A stretch of DNA of 64,000 nt from positions 1 through 64,000 of the forward strand of contig AP018280.1 in the NCBI GenBank assembly GCA_004296455.1. The letters are read 5' to 3'. A program made the translations under genes and the position numbers. Positions 1 to 11,142 of the stretch are shown in pieces. The stretch's first letter is position 1. Each line of letters opens with the position of its first letter. This stretch comes from Calothrix sp. NIES-4101 (GTDB lineage Bacteria; Cyanobacteriota; Cyanobacteriia; Cyanobacteriales; Nostocaceae). Below the pieces are notes generated by a model that saw nothing but the letters and a program-made list of their open reading frames with translations, was not told the DNA's origin and made no database searches.

Positions 1-174
1 AGAGCCGTTCTAAATATAAATTAGGTGCAAAAAAGTGGTAGAAAAAGAAAATAGACATCTACCACTCAAAATAAAATGAATATAGTTCTGAATTATATCA
101 GAAAATATTCCACTCGAACCAAACAAATTTTGGGAATTAACAAAGACCAGTATCAGTCATTGGTAAGTTGTGTG
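1..174. other. 3' flank of outer intron A, with hairpin
   Basis: This stretch lies beyond the 3' end of intron A, reading on the minus strand. It is shared with 23041-23214, so the duplicated unit is larger than the intron. An inverted repeat (GTGGTAGA at 35-42 with TCTACCAC at 58-65) could form a terminator-like stem. No convincing gene is seen. Confidence 0.5.
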
Positions 175-264
175 ATAGGTTGGGTCGATGGAGGGTATTA
201 TCCCTCGCACCTCCCGTTTAAATCCGGACGTGCGCGTTTCCGTGCATCCGGCTTCCGATTATCT

Positions 265-987
265 TTATTTGCTCATGTGTATATAATCGTGACAGCTTTC
301 ATGAACAACTATGAGATTTTTATGTTTCCAGTTGTGATGATTACCATCAAGGTGATGGAGGTTTACCCTTTCATCAAGAAGGAATTTAGCTCCACAATAT
401 CCGCATGAATGGCGTTGCTTTCTGAGTAATTTGGCTGTAATTCCGTCGTATAATTTGGAATTTCTTTCACTCCAATATATGATGTCGCCATCATAAGGAG
501 AGCGTTCACCTGCTACGTTTATATGCTTGTTTTCAGAATAAGAAACATTGGGGAATGCCTGAGTAATTAGGTCATTAACCTGATGACGGTTTAATTTCTT
601 CTCTTTGTTGAAAACTTTCCATGTTCGTAGTCTCATCCCCCATAAGGAAAAGCGGGAACCTTCCATTTTGCAGAAGCGGTGATAATTTTTCCAACCTCTA
701 ATCAGGGGAGCCAATTTCGCCGCTTTAATTTTTGCGCCATAGCTAGAACAGTTGACGATGGTTTTTACTTTCTGGCGAAAAGCTTTATAGTTGTCCACTG
801 AAGGAACGCATTTGAACTTTCCGTTGGCTTGTACTCGGAAGTGCCATCCCAGAAAATCAAAACCTGAAGTCGCTGAGGCTAATCTCGTTTTCTCTTGATT
901 AATTGTTAGCCCTAATTTATCGAGAAAACTACTGATTTGTGTCATTATTAAATCTGCCTTATCTTGTGGTTTTAAAATTACAACCAC
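265..987 (-). pseudogene. Intron A reverse transcriptase/maturase, C-terminal piece, left copy
   Basis: The 240-residue product starts directly after the position of the YADD catalytic box (residues VVILKPQDKADL). It continues through the end of the RT palm (GFDFLGWHFRV), the maturase region (LAPLIRGWKNYHRF) and a C-terminal HNH endonuclease motif (CGYCG, then LHHLDGN and HESCHD). It is the tail of a group II intron-encoded protein and lacks the whole RT core. An identical mirror copy is at 22228-22950. Confidence 0.85.
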
Positions 988-988
988 G

Positions 989-1945
989 TAGAGTAGGCGA
1001 CCAGCGAGTTACCAAAAGCACTTTTCTGTTCGCCCCTCCCCGAACCGGACTTGCGCCTTTCAGAGCATCACGGCTCTCCAGTGTTTACATGTCAGTGTTA
1101 GTTCTTTTGGGTTGCACGTCCAGCATGGATATCCATGTGACATTTTTGACACACGACCAAAGTTTTACGTTGTCGTGCAGCCATAATTTGAACCCAATAA
1201 GGCGGTGAGGTTCTTCCTTCTTTTTGTAAGTCCTTAAGCGCCCGAACATGATGAACTTGGACATTTTCTTGCGAACCACAAAGTTCACAGATGTTAGCCA
1301 AAAGTCGGCGTTCGAGTTCTGCTCTTGGACCTATAACTTGTAAAGGAGAATCATTTAAGACTGCTTTCATATTTCGCTTCAGAGAGATTCCTCCCCAGTT
1401 CGCTATCAATGGCTTTTGTCCTTCTCCACGTTCAACCGTAACTTGCAATCCAATATATGAACCATTGCGAGTTTGAAGTGTGGTTTGATAGCGACGGTAT
1501 ATTGTTGATACGCTAATACGTAATTTACGTGCGAGCGTTTGAGTTAATGACCGTTCCATTACCCATTTCAAACGATTTAGCTGGTGTAGGTTAAAAGCCA
1601 ATCGATAATATTCAACGATTCCCCGAAATTCCTGCTGATAATGAGCCATGAGACTAAAAACAGAATCGTGAATCAATTCTGCACGGTGTATCGGTTTACC
1701 GTGAAATAGGAAGCGGGCACATTTACTTTTAACCACATCGGGTGGTACTTTTAAACCAATTTGCCCATTAATGCTGCGGTGTCCGCGCCTATCAAGCTTT
1801 TGGTTGTTATTAAGCACTACAATGTCGTAGCCAAGAAAACGAGCAGCTTCGGTTCGTGAGTGGGAAATTAGCGTCTTAGTTTCGGACAATTCCAGTTTGA
1901 GATTTTCTCTCAAAAAATCGCCTACTAGGCGCTTAATCTCTTTAG
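989..1945 (-). mobile_element. Group II intron D remnant, left copy
   Basis: This is the 3' part of a fourth group II intron, inserted at the YADD position of the intron A protein. Its own protein fragment (about 1098-1945) covers only the region after its RT active site: thumb and maturase (GDFLRENLKLELSE, AARFLGYDI), then an HNH motif (CELCG, VHHVRALKDL, CQKCHMDIHAG). Domain V is at 1042-1077. The 5' half of D and the middle of A's gene are absent, so a deletion has fused A (NGTTRML) to D (AKEIKRLVG) near 1945. Confidence 0.65.
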
Positions 1946-3364
1946 CATCCTGGTTGTACCATTCTTCTTTGGAATTGGTATTTCCCGTAGCTTTTGATGT
2001 TTCCATTTAAATGCTTCTACTTTGAGAAGATTTGCTAGTTCAAACCTTTGTTTAAAATTGAGGTTTGCTTTTGTCGGGTAAGATTGGGGTGTCGCCACCC
2101 CGCACTCCCCTAAGAACCGGACTTGACTCTTACAAATCATCCGGCTCAAGCCTCAGCTTTCCATGTGTATGGCTTTGTGACAGGCTTTATGAAGGTGTAC
2201 GAGATTGTCAATATCATCGCTTCCTCCATCCTTCACCTTTTTGATATGATGTGTTTCGATTTCTTCTCCATTGAACAGGTGTTCACCGCATATTGGGCAG
2301 AGCCAGTTTTGTTTCTCGGCTACCTTATAAAGTTTTGAGTCTTTAATCCAACGGGTTTTACCGTACCGAGTACCTCTGTCTTTCCAATATTTACGCAGTG
2401 TTGGGTCATCAGGGGATGCCTTATCTTTAACTTTGATATGGCGTTGAATGGGTATTTTTGACAGTTCGGTAATATAAACCACTTTTGGTTTATCCCTTCT
2501 GTCTTGAGTTTTGGCGAAAAATTTCCGACTTTTTTTCTGATGAAGTTGTTGGAAATATTTTCCTAATACCCATTTTTTGCTTTTTTTCTGATGTCTCTTT
2601 AGCGCCCATCTGTAGAGCGCTCTCCATACTTGGGAATCGAAGTAGGAGAAGACTTTTTTACTGACCTCAAACCTGTAGTAGTTACCCCATCCTCGAATGA
2701 TTGGGTTAAGAGTGGCTATTACAACTTCAGGGGATGCATGAGGATTTTTTCTAAGCCATTCTCTAATTTCTTGGAGTTTGGCGAGAACTTTCTCTTTTTG
2801 GGGCTTTATAAGACATTTACCTTTGTATTGTCTTATATTAAATCCAAGGAAGTTAAAGCCGTCTTCGACGAAAACCATCTTGGTTTTATCTTGATTAAGC
2901 TCCAATCCCCTATTATTAAGCCATCCTTCGATAAAGGGTTTAATGTAGTCGATATCCTCTTTTTTCCTCGCAGCAATCACGAAATCATCGGCAAAACGGA
3001 CGAATCCGTATCTTGGGCGCGTTTCCACACATCGGTTTCCATTTACATATTTACGTCTTGTTTTGACTATAAATTGGGCAAGAAATTCCTCCATGCCATG
3101 TAAAGCGATGTTTGCTAGTAACGGGCTAAGAATATTGCCTTGGGGTGTACCGCTAGAAGTTGAATGGATACGACCCATTTCTACGTATCCTGCTTTCAGC
3201 CACTGTTTAATTAATTCTCTACCCGGTACTAAACCGATTGTTTTGAGTAAGTAATCGTGACTGATATTGTCAAATGCGCCTTTAATATCGGCATCTAATA
3301 TCCATTTATCATTGCCTACTGCCAGGCGATTAAAAACCTGACAACTGGCATCTTGGGTATTTCT

Positions 3365-5883
3365 AGTAAAGTCAGTGATTCCCTCACGGGAACCACTGCT
3401 CTCCAAAACCGTGCTTGAACCGTTAAATTCACACGGCTCCTCAGTGAATTGGTACTTGTCAGGTATACCTCATTACCAACATATCCTCTTCCCAAAACCA
3501 ATTTAGTTCGGAGGGTGGTTTAGGCTTGGTACTATTACAACCAGATTGAGTGCCGGGACTACTATCCTCAGCAGTCTTTGTATCGTGGCAATGCCTGTGT
3601 AGAAGTTGCCAATTTTTATATTCATCCTTACCACCTTGCGATTTTGGGATGATATGGTCAATTTCCATCACATCGTTTTCACGGAAGAACAAACCACAGT
3701 GGGCACATTTCCCTTTTTGCCATTTCAAGAGTGAAGCCACCCTTTTGGGCATTTCCGGGTTGTTACCCATTCTTGTACTCCAATAAATCAAATTCCCATC
3801 GTATGGGGAAGCAACGCCAATAACCTTTATATGCCGCGCTATTTTAATGCGGGTATGGTCAAGTAACCGGACTTGGTTTTCTCCTGCTTCCTTGGTTGCG
3901 AATACCCAGTTATCACCGTCTATTGAGTGCCAATATTTCTTTGACACCCAAAAGCATGATTTTTTGGGGTGACGGAATTTTGCCCAAGAGACTAGTTTTA
4001 GGTAAACCAGGTTATCTAAAAATGCATAGATTTCCTTGCTGATGACGGTAGCAAAGTAATTAGCCCAACCCCGAATAATCGGGTTTAATTGTTTAATGAG
4101 CGCCGCTTGAGGTGCTGCTTTATGAGCATCAATTACACGAGCTAAATGGTCATAATGTGCCTTAACTTTTTCTTGACTTGGGGTGATGATGGTTTTAAAG
4201 CCTAGTTTTTCCCCTTTGGTATTTTTACCTGTATGGTGTTTTCCTTTGGAGAATTGACGTATATTAAAACCAAGAAAATCAAATCCTGGTTTTTGCCCTT
4301 CATATGTTGATAGGGTATGTATCAATCTTGTTTTACTGGGCTTTAATTCCAAGCCATAGTCCTTTAACCATTCCTCCATGATTTCACGGCATTTTTGGAC
4401 GACGGTTATATCTTCATGAAGAATCACCAGGTCGTCGGCGTACCTAATCAACATCGCTCCTGGTTGATAACCAGAATATTTACCTTTTTTGAGGATTGTA
4501 CCTTTTGGAAAGGCTTGTTTGATTCGGTTTTCCATGCCGTGGAGGGCAATATTTGCCAAAAGTGGCGAATTAGTGCCGCCTTGGGGCGTTCCCTCCGATG
4601 TTGGAAACAACTGCTTACCGTCTATTACCCCCGCTTTCAACCAAGCTCGTATTTGACGGCGAATGGTAGGGGATGTCGAAAGTTTTTTAAGCAGTGCCGA
4701 GTGGTCGATGCGGTCAAAACAACTTGCTATATCAGCATCAAGCACAAATTTTGGTTTATACCTGATGCAATTGAATATTGCCTCGATTGCATCATGACAT
4801 GACCTTCCGGCTCTGAACCCATATGAGTTAGGTTCAAATCGCGCTTCCCATTCCGGCTCTAAGGCTTGTAGGGTGAGCGCTTGCAAGGCTCGGTCTTTCA
4901 TTGTAGGTATACCTAAAGGTCTTTTCTCATCCTTTCCAGGCTTGGGAATCCATACACGCCTAGTCGGGTTAACCTTAGAACCCAGTTTTAGTTTATCGAT
5001 TAGGGCTAGACGTTGTTTTGGGGTCAGCGACTTAACACCATCCACACCAGCCGTCTTTTTCCCTTTATTATCCTGGGTAACTCTACGAACCGCTAATGCT
5101 CTTGCTGACCAAGAATTCATCAAGGTTTTTTGGAGTCTGCGATATGCTTTTACATCGCCACGTTGAGAGGCTCGATAAATTCTCTTTTGCAGCTTATACA
5201 CTCTACGCTCCAGCTTTCGCCAGTTGATAGAGCGCCATTCCCCCGTAGTCTTAAAACTCGTATTAGACATATTTACTGCTACTGGAAACTTCATCTTCCA
5301 AATCACCGTGATTCTGTCTGCCTATCCTCACCATTACAGTGAGGCGTTTGCTTTTGAATCAATCTTGCCTACTCGTAGTATTAGTTAGCACCTACTCAAT
5401 TATTAGAGATTGAGAACATACGAGAGGTTACTTCGTTTCTAATAGTCATTGTTTGAGTTTTTAGAGCGGTACTATCCACCGGGTTTAGAGGAAGTGCTTG
5501 TTGGACACCCAGGACCTTGCCAACTCCCCATTATCCTTGCCCTTTTGGGACTCCCAGCGTTTCAGCCTGATTACGCTGGTTATTCCTGACGATGGTTCAA
5601 ACATACCTTCGTGTTCCTACTCATGAACTCCTGCTTGATGTATACCAGATTAGGCTTCCAGTATTTAACACCTTTCACCCCCGCTTCAAGGATTGATGGC
5701 TAGTCGCTACCTTGGGGGACACAGTTCGAGACTGCGCTCTGTGTGCTTTCACTCCCGCACCTGGAGGATGGGACTTGGTTTCAAACCTCACCCATATGAC
5801 TATCAAATTGTTAAAGTTACTAAGTAACTTTGCGGGTAATCCTCCACCCTTTTCAAGGTTAGTTTCTACCCAACGAATCGCAC
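3365..5883 (-). mobile_element. Group II intron C (complete), left copy
   Basis: A complete intron of about 2.5 kb inserted in intron B's RT gene directly after the SYGFRPG motif. It starts GTGCGATTCG, matching the GTGYG group II consensus. Domain V is at 3404-3439 (GAGCCGTGTGAA pairing with AAGCACGGTTTT) with domain VI after it. The exact 3' base (3365 or 3366) is uncertain by one nucleotide. It encodes an intact intron protein and is the only member of the nest that looks able to splice and move by itself. Confidence 0.8.
3459..5306 (-). CDS. ltrA: Group II intron-encoded reverse transcriptase/maturase/HNH endonuclease (intron C), left copy
   Basis: A 615-residue protein of normal family length. 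It has the RT0 region (RRVYKLQKRIYRASQRGD), the KTAGVDG motif, the RT core with LDADIASCFDRIDH and the active site RYADDLVIL near the middle, a maturase domain (LNPIIRGWANYF), and a C-terminal HNH nuclease (CAHCG, MEIDHIIPKSQGG, HRHCHD). Such proteins bind their own intron RNA, help it splice, and copy it into new DNA sites. All catalytic motifs are present. The first ATG gives an N-terminus about 12 residues longer than MSNTSFK, which is an alternative start. Identical to 17909-19756. Confidence 0.93.
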   Translation of the reverse strand: MIWKMKFPVAVNMSNTSFKTTGEWRSINWRKLERRVYKLQKRIYRASQRGDVKAYRRLQKTLMNSWSARALAVRRVTQDNKGKKTAGVDGVKSLTPKQRLALIDKLKLGSKVNPTRRVWIPKPGKDEKRPLGIPTMKDRALQALTLQALEPEWEARFEPNSYGFRAGRSCHDAIEAIFNCIRYKPKFVLDADIASCFDRIDHSALLKKLSTSPTIRRQIRAWLKAGVIDGKQLFPTSEGTPQGGTNSPLLANIALHGMENRIKQAFPKGTILKKGKYSGYQPGAMLIRYADDLVILHEDITVVQKCREIMEEWLKDYGLELKPSKTRLIHTLSTYEGQKPGFDFLGFNIRQFSKGKHHTGKNTKGEKLGFKTIITPSQEKVKAHYDHLARVIDAHKAAPQAALIKQLNPIIRGWANYFATVISKEIYAFLDNLVYLKLVSWAKFRHPKKSCFWVSKKYWHSIDGDNWVFATKEAGENQVRLLDHTRIKIARHIKVIGVASPYDGNLIYWSTRMGNNPEMPKRVASLLKWQKGKCAHCGLFFRENDVMEIDHIIPKSQGGKDEYKNWQLLHRHCHDTKTAEDSSPGTQSGCNSTKPKPPSELNWFWEEDMLVMRYT

Positions 5884-7008
5884 TCCGGGGCGAAATCCAT
5901 ATGAGTGAGCCTCAAAACGGGCTTCCCAACTGGGTTCTAGGGCATTTTTCACAATTGCCTGTGCGATTCGGTCGCAGATTGTAGGGATACCTAATGGTCT
6001 CTTTTCCCTTTTGCTTTTGGTATATAGACTCGAAGCGTGGGTTTAACTTTCCATAAGGAATATTCCCCCATATGTGCTACCATTTGCACCCGTTGCTCAG
6101 GAGTTAGGACGACTTGTCTATCGACACCAGCCGTCCGTTTACCTGTATTTTCTTGGGTAACTCTTCGTACAGATAGAAGCAGGTTGGAGAAGCTACGTAG
6201 CATCAGTTTCATCAGGCTACGCACCTTATTCCATTGATTGTTCTGTGTTGCCCGGTAAATTCTTTGTCTCAAGTTCCTAACACGTTTCTTAACTGTTTTC
6301 CAATTAATGGAAGACCAGTCTTGAAGGTGTCCGTTGATTCCGATTCCTTTGCAGGTTCTATCTTTCATCATCGTTTGGAGCATTTACGCAGTTTTACCGT
6401 TTGAGACCAGTGGGAAGTCTGCCACCTTTTGGTGTAGGGTATTTGCCCTTATCCTCCGCATTACCAGAGGCATTAGCTTTCTCCCACCTCCTTTACCCCC
6501 TTGGTGATTCCGTCTTCCTTGCGGTCAACCTACTTATAGTTTTCATTTACACATAAGAACCAGTGGGGCTTACCGTGTTTCGTGCGTATGACTTGCGTAT
6601 GGATGGGTTTTGTCACTACCCCGGTGGGAACGTGTGTCCTTCACTGCCAAAAGCCGACGGACTCTTTTGACCAGTCCCACTTACCGTTTTGGTCAGAGTG
6701 TTGTCAGTACCTATGCAGCAGGATGCTGCTTTCACTCTTTCAGGGATGACGAGGCTTGTAACAATTTGCTTATCGCTAACCCATTACCTTACTTTCCTTT
6801 GCCCTCGGTCAGGGGGTACTCCCTTTAGGGGGGCTTTTGTGCCTTGCATTCCGTTAGGTTCATTGGCTGTAAAATTACAGGTACTTACTACCAACGTAGG
6901 CGGGGTCAGTGACCCTTTTACATGGGAACTGGGGGGAAGGAACCCCAGGAGGAGTTGGCTCCTCTGTCAAATGCGCTACTGCGCCTACGCACGACTTTCA
7001 CGTCGCGC

Positions 7009-7241
7009 CCGTCAATTCCTGCCGTCTTTTTCCCATTATTTAGTTGGGTTACTTGACGGATGGCAAGAAATATTGCACTTTGGGATTTTAGAATTAACTT
7101 TTGGAGATTACGAGCTTTTCTCATGTCTCCTGCTCTGACTGCTTTCCACAAGCGACACTGGAGGCGGAAGAGGTTTTTGCGGAATTTCTTCCATCCTAGC
7201 CCTTTCCATGATTCACTATAGTTGTCTATGTGTCCAATCAT
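7009..7241 (-). pseudogene. Intron A reverse transcriptase, N-terminal piece, left copy
   Basis: Encodes MIGHIDNYSESWKGLGW and the RT0 region (NLFRLQCRLWKAVRAGD, AIRQVTQLNNG), ending at KTAGIDG where intron B enters. The open frame continues into B as meaningless sequence. ATG at 7241 is taken as the start. A TTG 36 bases upstream is also possible. Confidence 0.8.
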
Positions 7242-7738
7242 ACTCTCTCGGTGTTGAATGTGTTCTGATAACCTCAAGGCAATTACGCCTTGTCCTACCC
7301 GATAATTAGGGGTTCCGCGTCTCGTCTCGCCTACTGAGGGTTCGACTTATCCTCAGACCTAATTTTCGTTTTTATTCGTTCCCTTTCTTGATTGTTTGTC
7401 CCTTTAGACGTAGCCATTTTGCCTGATGATTACCCATAGTTCTGCTAATCTCCGAAGAAAAAGTTAGCGGGTGTTGCATCATCGAAGTCAGGTTTTAGTT
7501 GTGCATTCCTGCTTGCTTATGAGACACTTTTCTAGGCTCTGTTTCGTCATGGGGACTCCTAATAACGCCAGTGTGAGCGATGCACCACCCTCTGATTGCG
7601 TTCTGTTCCCAGCTTCAGCCAGTAGGATTCCGAGCCTACTCACTGTGGGCAGGTTTTGAGTCACTCCGAACTTGAGAGGGGAGGGCTTACACCTCCATCA
7701 AGAAAGAGTTCAAGGTTATTCCTTGAGGAATTTCAACC

Positions 7739-8606
7739 TTGGCTGACTTATTAATTTCGCGTTCGGTCAGCAACGAATCGCACCCTTCGGTAAGCTTCGC
7801 TAACGCTCGTCACGAAGAACTAAAAAAAATCAAGGAAAGCCAAAAAATAAGGGTAAATGCATCTGGTGGAGGAAGACCAGAGAAATTACAACAAGAAGAA
7901 CAAATATTGTTGTGCTTATTTTATTTAAGGCAAATGCCTAATTTTGAGATACTGGGAATGATATTTGAGATATCAAAGACAGAAGCGAATGTGACATTTC
8001 ATTATTGGAGAAAGATATTTCGAGATGTATTACCAGCAAGTTTGCTAGAAGAAGTATCAGAGAAAGAAAGCGATTTAGAAATAGTAAAAGAACTTTTAAC
8101 AGGTTTCCAATTATTAGTCGATAGTGCATAACAGCCTATAAATAGACCATCTCAGCCTGAGAAGCAGAAAGAATGTTACTCAGGGAAGAAAAAACAGCAT
8201 ACGATAAAAATTCAATTTGTAGGGATGCCAAATGTTAAGGATATCGTAGATGTAGAAGTTAGCTAACAAGAGTCCGACTGCTGATATAAATATATTTAGA
8301 AAACAGCAAAATAAATTCCATGCTCAACAAGGATTTGGAGGAGATAAAGCATATCAAGGAGGAAAAAATATCAAGACACCTCATAAGAAAAAAAGAAAGC
8401 AAGAATTAAGCGATAAGCAAAAAGAAGAAAATAAAGTTTTTTCAAGCAAACGAATATATATAGAACACTTGATAAGGATTGTTCGGATATTTAAGGTTGC
8501 TTCCCAAAAATTTCGACTTAGAATGAATGTTTATGATGATATAATTCTGACAATTTGTGGGTTGGTAAGATTGAGAATAGGTAGTTTTATTCTCAGGGTT
8601 ACATAG
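7739..8606 (+). pseudogene. IS5-type transposase, degraded
   Basis: The first open part (to 8131) has a GGRPEKLQQEEQILLCLFY helix-turn-helix region and ends LVDSA. It is followed by an in-frame stop and then QPINRP, YSGKKKQHTIK and, further on with frameshifts, a C-terminal part (GGDKAYQGG). This order is that of IS5-group DDE transposases (DDE_Tnp_4 type). A short repeat-like insertion (about 7785-7820, CCCTTCGGTAAGCTTCG) lies near the N-terminus. The 5' end of intron A abuts this gene's upstream side, so the IS was probably the intron's target. Confidence 0.7.
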
Positions 8607-8946
8607 TTTAAAAAAATGCGTTCGCCAAAAATAGAATCTTCTATATTTGTGCTCTAAACTATCAGTAATGATATCAAATCGTTATTATCACGTTCTAATC
8701 ACATCTGCGATGACAAGGCTAAAAGCTTTGCCAATAAAGGCTTGTAGGTTTTAGAACAAGTCTATTCATACTTTTGGCGAAGGTATTGCTGTAGTAAAGG
8801 CTATTTCGGCGGTATCCATCTGGATTTTTGTCGCAGACATGACTTCGTCAATTCTTCCCAAAGCTACTAGTTTGGTGAAATATTGCTGCATTCTATCATG
8901 TCTGGTAGCACAACCATAATAAAATAATCTGGTTCTTCGGTCTATT

Positions 8947-9426
8947 TTATGGAGCATTAACATTAAAATGCCAATTTAATAGGCTACGTAATCTAAAATT
9001 ACTAAAGTTACGAAAGCCATATCCAAGTCTTTTAATCAATTTAAGCTTGTTGTTAATGCCTTCCACTACTCCACTGGTAGTTCTACCGTCAAAATAACCA
9101 ACTATTTCACCAAACCATCGAACAATTGTACCTAGACTTTTTGGAAAGTATGATTCGGATTCACACATCCAATCTAATAATTTTGTTATGCTATCTCCCC
9201 AAGATGTAGTTGTTTGAAATATATCACGGAACTTCTCTTTAAGCTCGTGCATTTTTCCAAGCTTTGGTGATACTTTTAACACTGATTCTAATTTATGAGC
9301 TTTTTCTGATTTGTCTTCTAAAGACATTGCCGCTTTCTTCTCTGCTTTACGCATACTATCTAATTCTTCACTCACATCTTGCACCAACCGTAGTAACCCG
9401 TAAAGGACAAATAAACTAGTACCCAA
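8947..9426 (-). pseudogene. ISL3-family transposase, C-terminal fragment
   Basis: A 159-residue fragment ending TTSGVVEGINNKLK, LIKRLGYGFRNFSNFRLR and SLLNWHF. This is the characteristic C-terminus of ISL3 transposases, which includes the last catalytic glutamate (VEGINNK). The N-terminal zinc-finger and DDE core are missing. The ~300 bases downstream (8607-8946) hold no gene that I can support. Confidence 0.75.
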
Positions 9427-10313
9427 CTATAACAACAGGTGAATAGAACTAATTAAATATTTTTAGTAATGAATGTAACATTAGGCTCATCATAAATACA
9501 GAGAAAAACAGATGATAGAATGCAAAAACTTGTTGACCTCAGATATAGGGATGATTGCATTTGAATCTCAAAACATGAGAGAAAAGGCGTGAAATATCGA
9601 AATTAAAGCAAGAAAAATGCTTGCCCACGCCCAAGAATTAGTTTACACCCTCAAAGAATTGATGCCGACACAGTACCAAAAAGATAACCTAGAGGCTATG
9701 CTGGCATTGTTTTTAGAAGGACAAGGACACCCATTACCTGAATACAGTCAGACAAAGTCCCCAAGTGCAATCAGCCGATTTTTAAATATCAATCCTTGGT
9801 CAACAAGGAAAATGATTCGGATAATTCGTCATCATGTATTACAAACAGTTGTCAAGTCATTGTCCTCATCTGGTAGAGGGCGTAGACCATTTTTACAAGT
9901 AATAATTGACCTAACAACTCTAGAAAAACGTGGTAAATTCAAAGACTTTAGTGATTTAATCAAAGTCTATAATGGTAAGCGTGGTCTCCATTTAGTAGTA
10001 GTTTATTTGGTAATAGGAAAATGGCGTATTCCTTGGGATTTTCGGGTTTGGCGAGGTAAGGTAACTCCATCTCCCGCAAGACTTGGACTCAAAATGGTTA
10101 AACGTTTACCTCAATCTTTAACTCAACATTTCCAGACAATTATTTTAGCTGATACAGCCTTTGGCAGTGTCGAATTCCTTGAAGGTGTCCGTCGCCTTAA
10201 ATATCATGCTATTACAGGCGTAGCTATTAGTCGTAAGTTATCTGATGGCAGAGTTTTACGCCATTTACATCAACAAGGACAACAAGTTATTTTAGTTGGT
10301 TTGAAATTTCCTG

Positions 10314-10420
10314 TTATACCATTTCACGAAAAACATGATACAGATGTAAATCCTGAAAGCTTTGCTGCATCTAAGTTTTTTAATTGCGAATTGCGAATTG
10401 CGAATTGTGAATTGGTATTA
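10314..10420 (+). repeat. MITE with GCGAATT heptamer repeats, copy 1
   Basis: About 107 bp bounded by imperfect inverted repeats TTATACCATTTCAC and (reverse complement of the right end) TAATACCAATTCAC. Near the right end it contains a tandem heptamer GCGAATT. It interrupts the transposase at 9617-10896. A second copy in opposite orientation is at 13925-14031. The heptamers resemble the short tandem repeats known from filamentous cyanobacteria. Confidence 0.8.
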
Positions 10421-10589
10421 CTATATCTTGGTATTACTTGAAACGTGATAACGGTAAGTTAGAAAAACGTTTTGTTTTGTCTACTCGACCGATTAAAGCT
10501 TCTACTCTTAAGTGGTGGGGTAAGCGTCGTTGGCAGATTGAAGGTTGGTTTAAAACTGCCAAACATCGCTTTGGTTTGCATCGTTTTGG

Positions 10590-10643
10590 TGAGTCCAGTC
10601 GGCGGTGTCGGTTTCCGTCCCGTCGAACTGGCGAACCCGAAGG
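10590..10643 (+). repeat. GAGTCC-type palindromic dispersed repeat, copy 1
   Basis: A ~54-bp imperfect palindrome starting TGAGTCCAGTCGGCGG and ending GGCGAACCCGAAGG. It lies in frame inside a transposase gene. Related copies are at 14344-14397 and, inside the tracrRNA, at 24298-24350. It belongs with the very small dispersed repeats described in Nostoc-type genomes. The family assignment is from memory. Confidence 0.8.
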
Positions 10644-10896
10644 GAAGGGTCAAGGTACTCTCAAGGGTATGTATCGCTGGCTAATTCTTTCTCTCACTGC
10701 TTATCTCATCGCTCATTGGAGTTATCTGCATACTCAGCCAGCATCCCCACCTGATTGGGGACAAGCTGCACAAACAGCAAGAGAATCTATTTTCCCAAAA
10801 CTAGTTGTGTATCTTCTTTTACTTGATATTGAACGACTAACTACCCTTGCACGTAGTTGTGGTTTTGACATTTATATTTCCAGGTGCAAGATGTGA

Positions 10897-11142
10897 GCTG
10901 AAGAACCAATAATCTTAGAATCTTTGCTGACTAGTATCTTTGCATGAGTTTTTCTACGGGTATGTAGGCGGACATGATATTACATCCTTTACAAAGTTAT
11001 TTAGTTATTTTGAGAGGGTGCCCAAAACTTTGATCTGTCCAGATTCTTTAGCCCGCTTTTGTATTTGATCCCCAATGCGATCGCACACTAATTCACATAA
11101 ATTAAAAATCACCGGCTTCTCAGTGACTCCTCTATGAGGACA
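10897..11142. other. Intergenic, possible gene fragment
   Basis: On the minus strand (about 11130-10990) a short open stretch reads EKPVIFNLCELVCDRIGD and continues QIQKRAKESGQ to a stop. It may be the end of a lost gene. I do not recognise it. Nothing else is supported here. Confidence 0.25.

Larger units (their letters stand above)
2153..6383 (-). pseudogene. Intron B reverse transcriptase/maturase, split and frameshifted, left copy
   Basis: The N-terminal piece (6383-5991) runs from the RT0 region to YIPKAKGKR and then hits a stop. Sequence beyond the stop resumes the family pattern LGIPTICDRIAQ after an apparent 2-base insertion, up to SYGFRPG near 5884, where intron C begins. The C-terminal piece (about 3364-2153) starts RNTQDASCQVF and carries the RT catalytic box FADD, the maturase region (LNPIIRGWGNYYRF) and an HNH motif (CPICG, THHIKKVKDGG, HKACHKAIH). 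The frameshift is present in both copies, so it predates the duplication. Confidence 0.8.
2073..7008 (-). mobile_element. Group II intron B, left copy, interrupted by intron C
   Basis: Inserted in intron A's RT gene within the KTAGIDG motif. Joining the flanks gives IDG then KANLNF in frame, which is normal for this family. The 5' end reads GCGCGACG near 7008, one base off the GTGYG consensus. Domain V lies at 2112-2147 and the 3' end near 2073. Its RT gene is itself split by intron C. Confidence 0.75.
1..7346. repeat. Long inverted repeat, left copy (nested group II introns)
   Basis: This segment is the reverse complement of 15869-23214. Paired positions sum to 23215 at every open reading frame compared between 76 and 7277, so no length difference is visible across about 7.3 kb. 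The inner boundary falls between 7346 and 7347. The outer boundary is not seen because the window starts inside the repeat. It contains the 3' flank and most of intron A, all of introns B and C, and a remnant of D. Near-identity means a recent duplication or active gene conversion. Confidence 0.95.
175..7692 (-). mobile_element. Group II intron A (outer), left copy, interrupted
   Basis: Outermost of a nest of group II introns, read on the minus strand. Its 5' end is placed near 7692, where GTGTAAG follows coding-like sequence. That boundary is an estimate. Domain I-like sequence occupies about 7300-7690. Its reverse-transcriptase gene is in pieces: N-terminus at 7009-7241, a middle piece at 1945-2072, and C-terminus at 265-987. 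Intron B sits between the first two pieces and the D remnant between the last two. Domain V is at 220-255 (GAAGCCGGATG paired with CGTCCGGATTT), with a domain VI-like stem after it and the 3' end near 175. It cannot encode an intact protein unless the inner introns splice, and even then the middle of the gene is deleted. Confidence 0.75.
9617..10896 (+). pseudogene. IS4-superfamily transposase interrupted by two small repeats
   Basis: The N-terminal frame (9617 to about 10313) contains a DDE-type core (IIDLTTLEKRGKF, then ILADTAFGSVEF). It stops in a MITE inserted at 10314-10420. The gene resumes in another frame (MKRDNGKLEKRFVLSTRP at about 10438) with the WWGKRRWQIEGWFKTAKHRFGL block, which holds the final catalytic glutamate. 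A GAGTCC-type palindrome at about 10590-10643 adds roughly 21 residues in frame (start SSRRCRF). The tail continues to 10896. Removing both insertions would give a nearly intact transposase, so the inactivation looks fairly recent. Confidence 0.8.

Noticed and set aside
8766-8963. 65-residue minus-strand frame
   Set aside because: No family pattern, it overlaps the ISL3 fragment end, and its start region belongs to that fragment.
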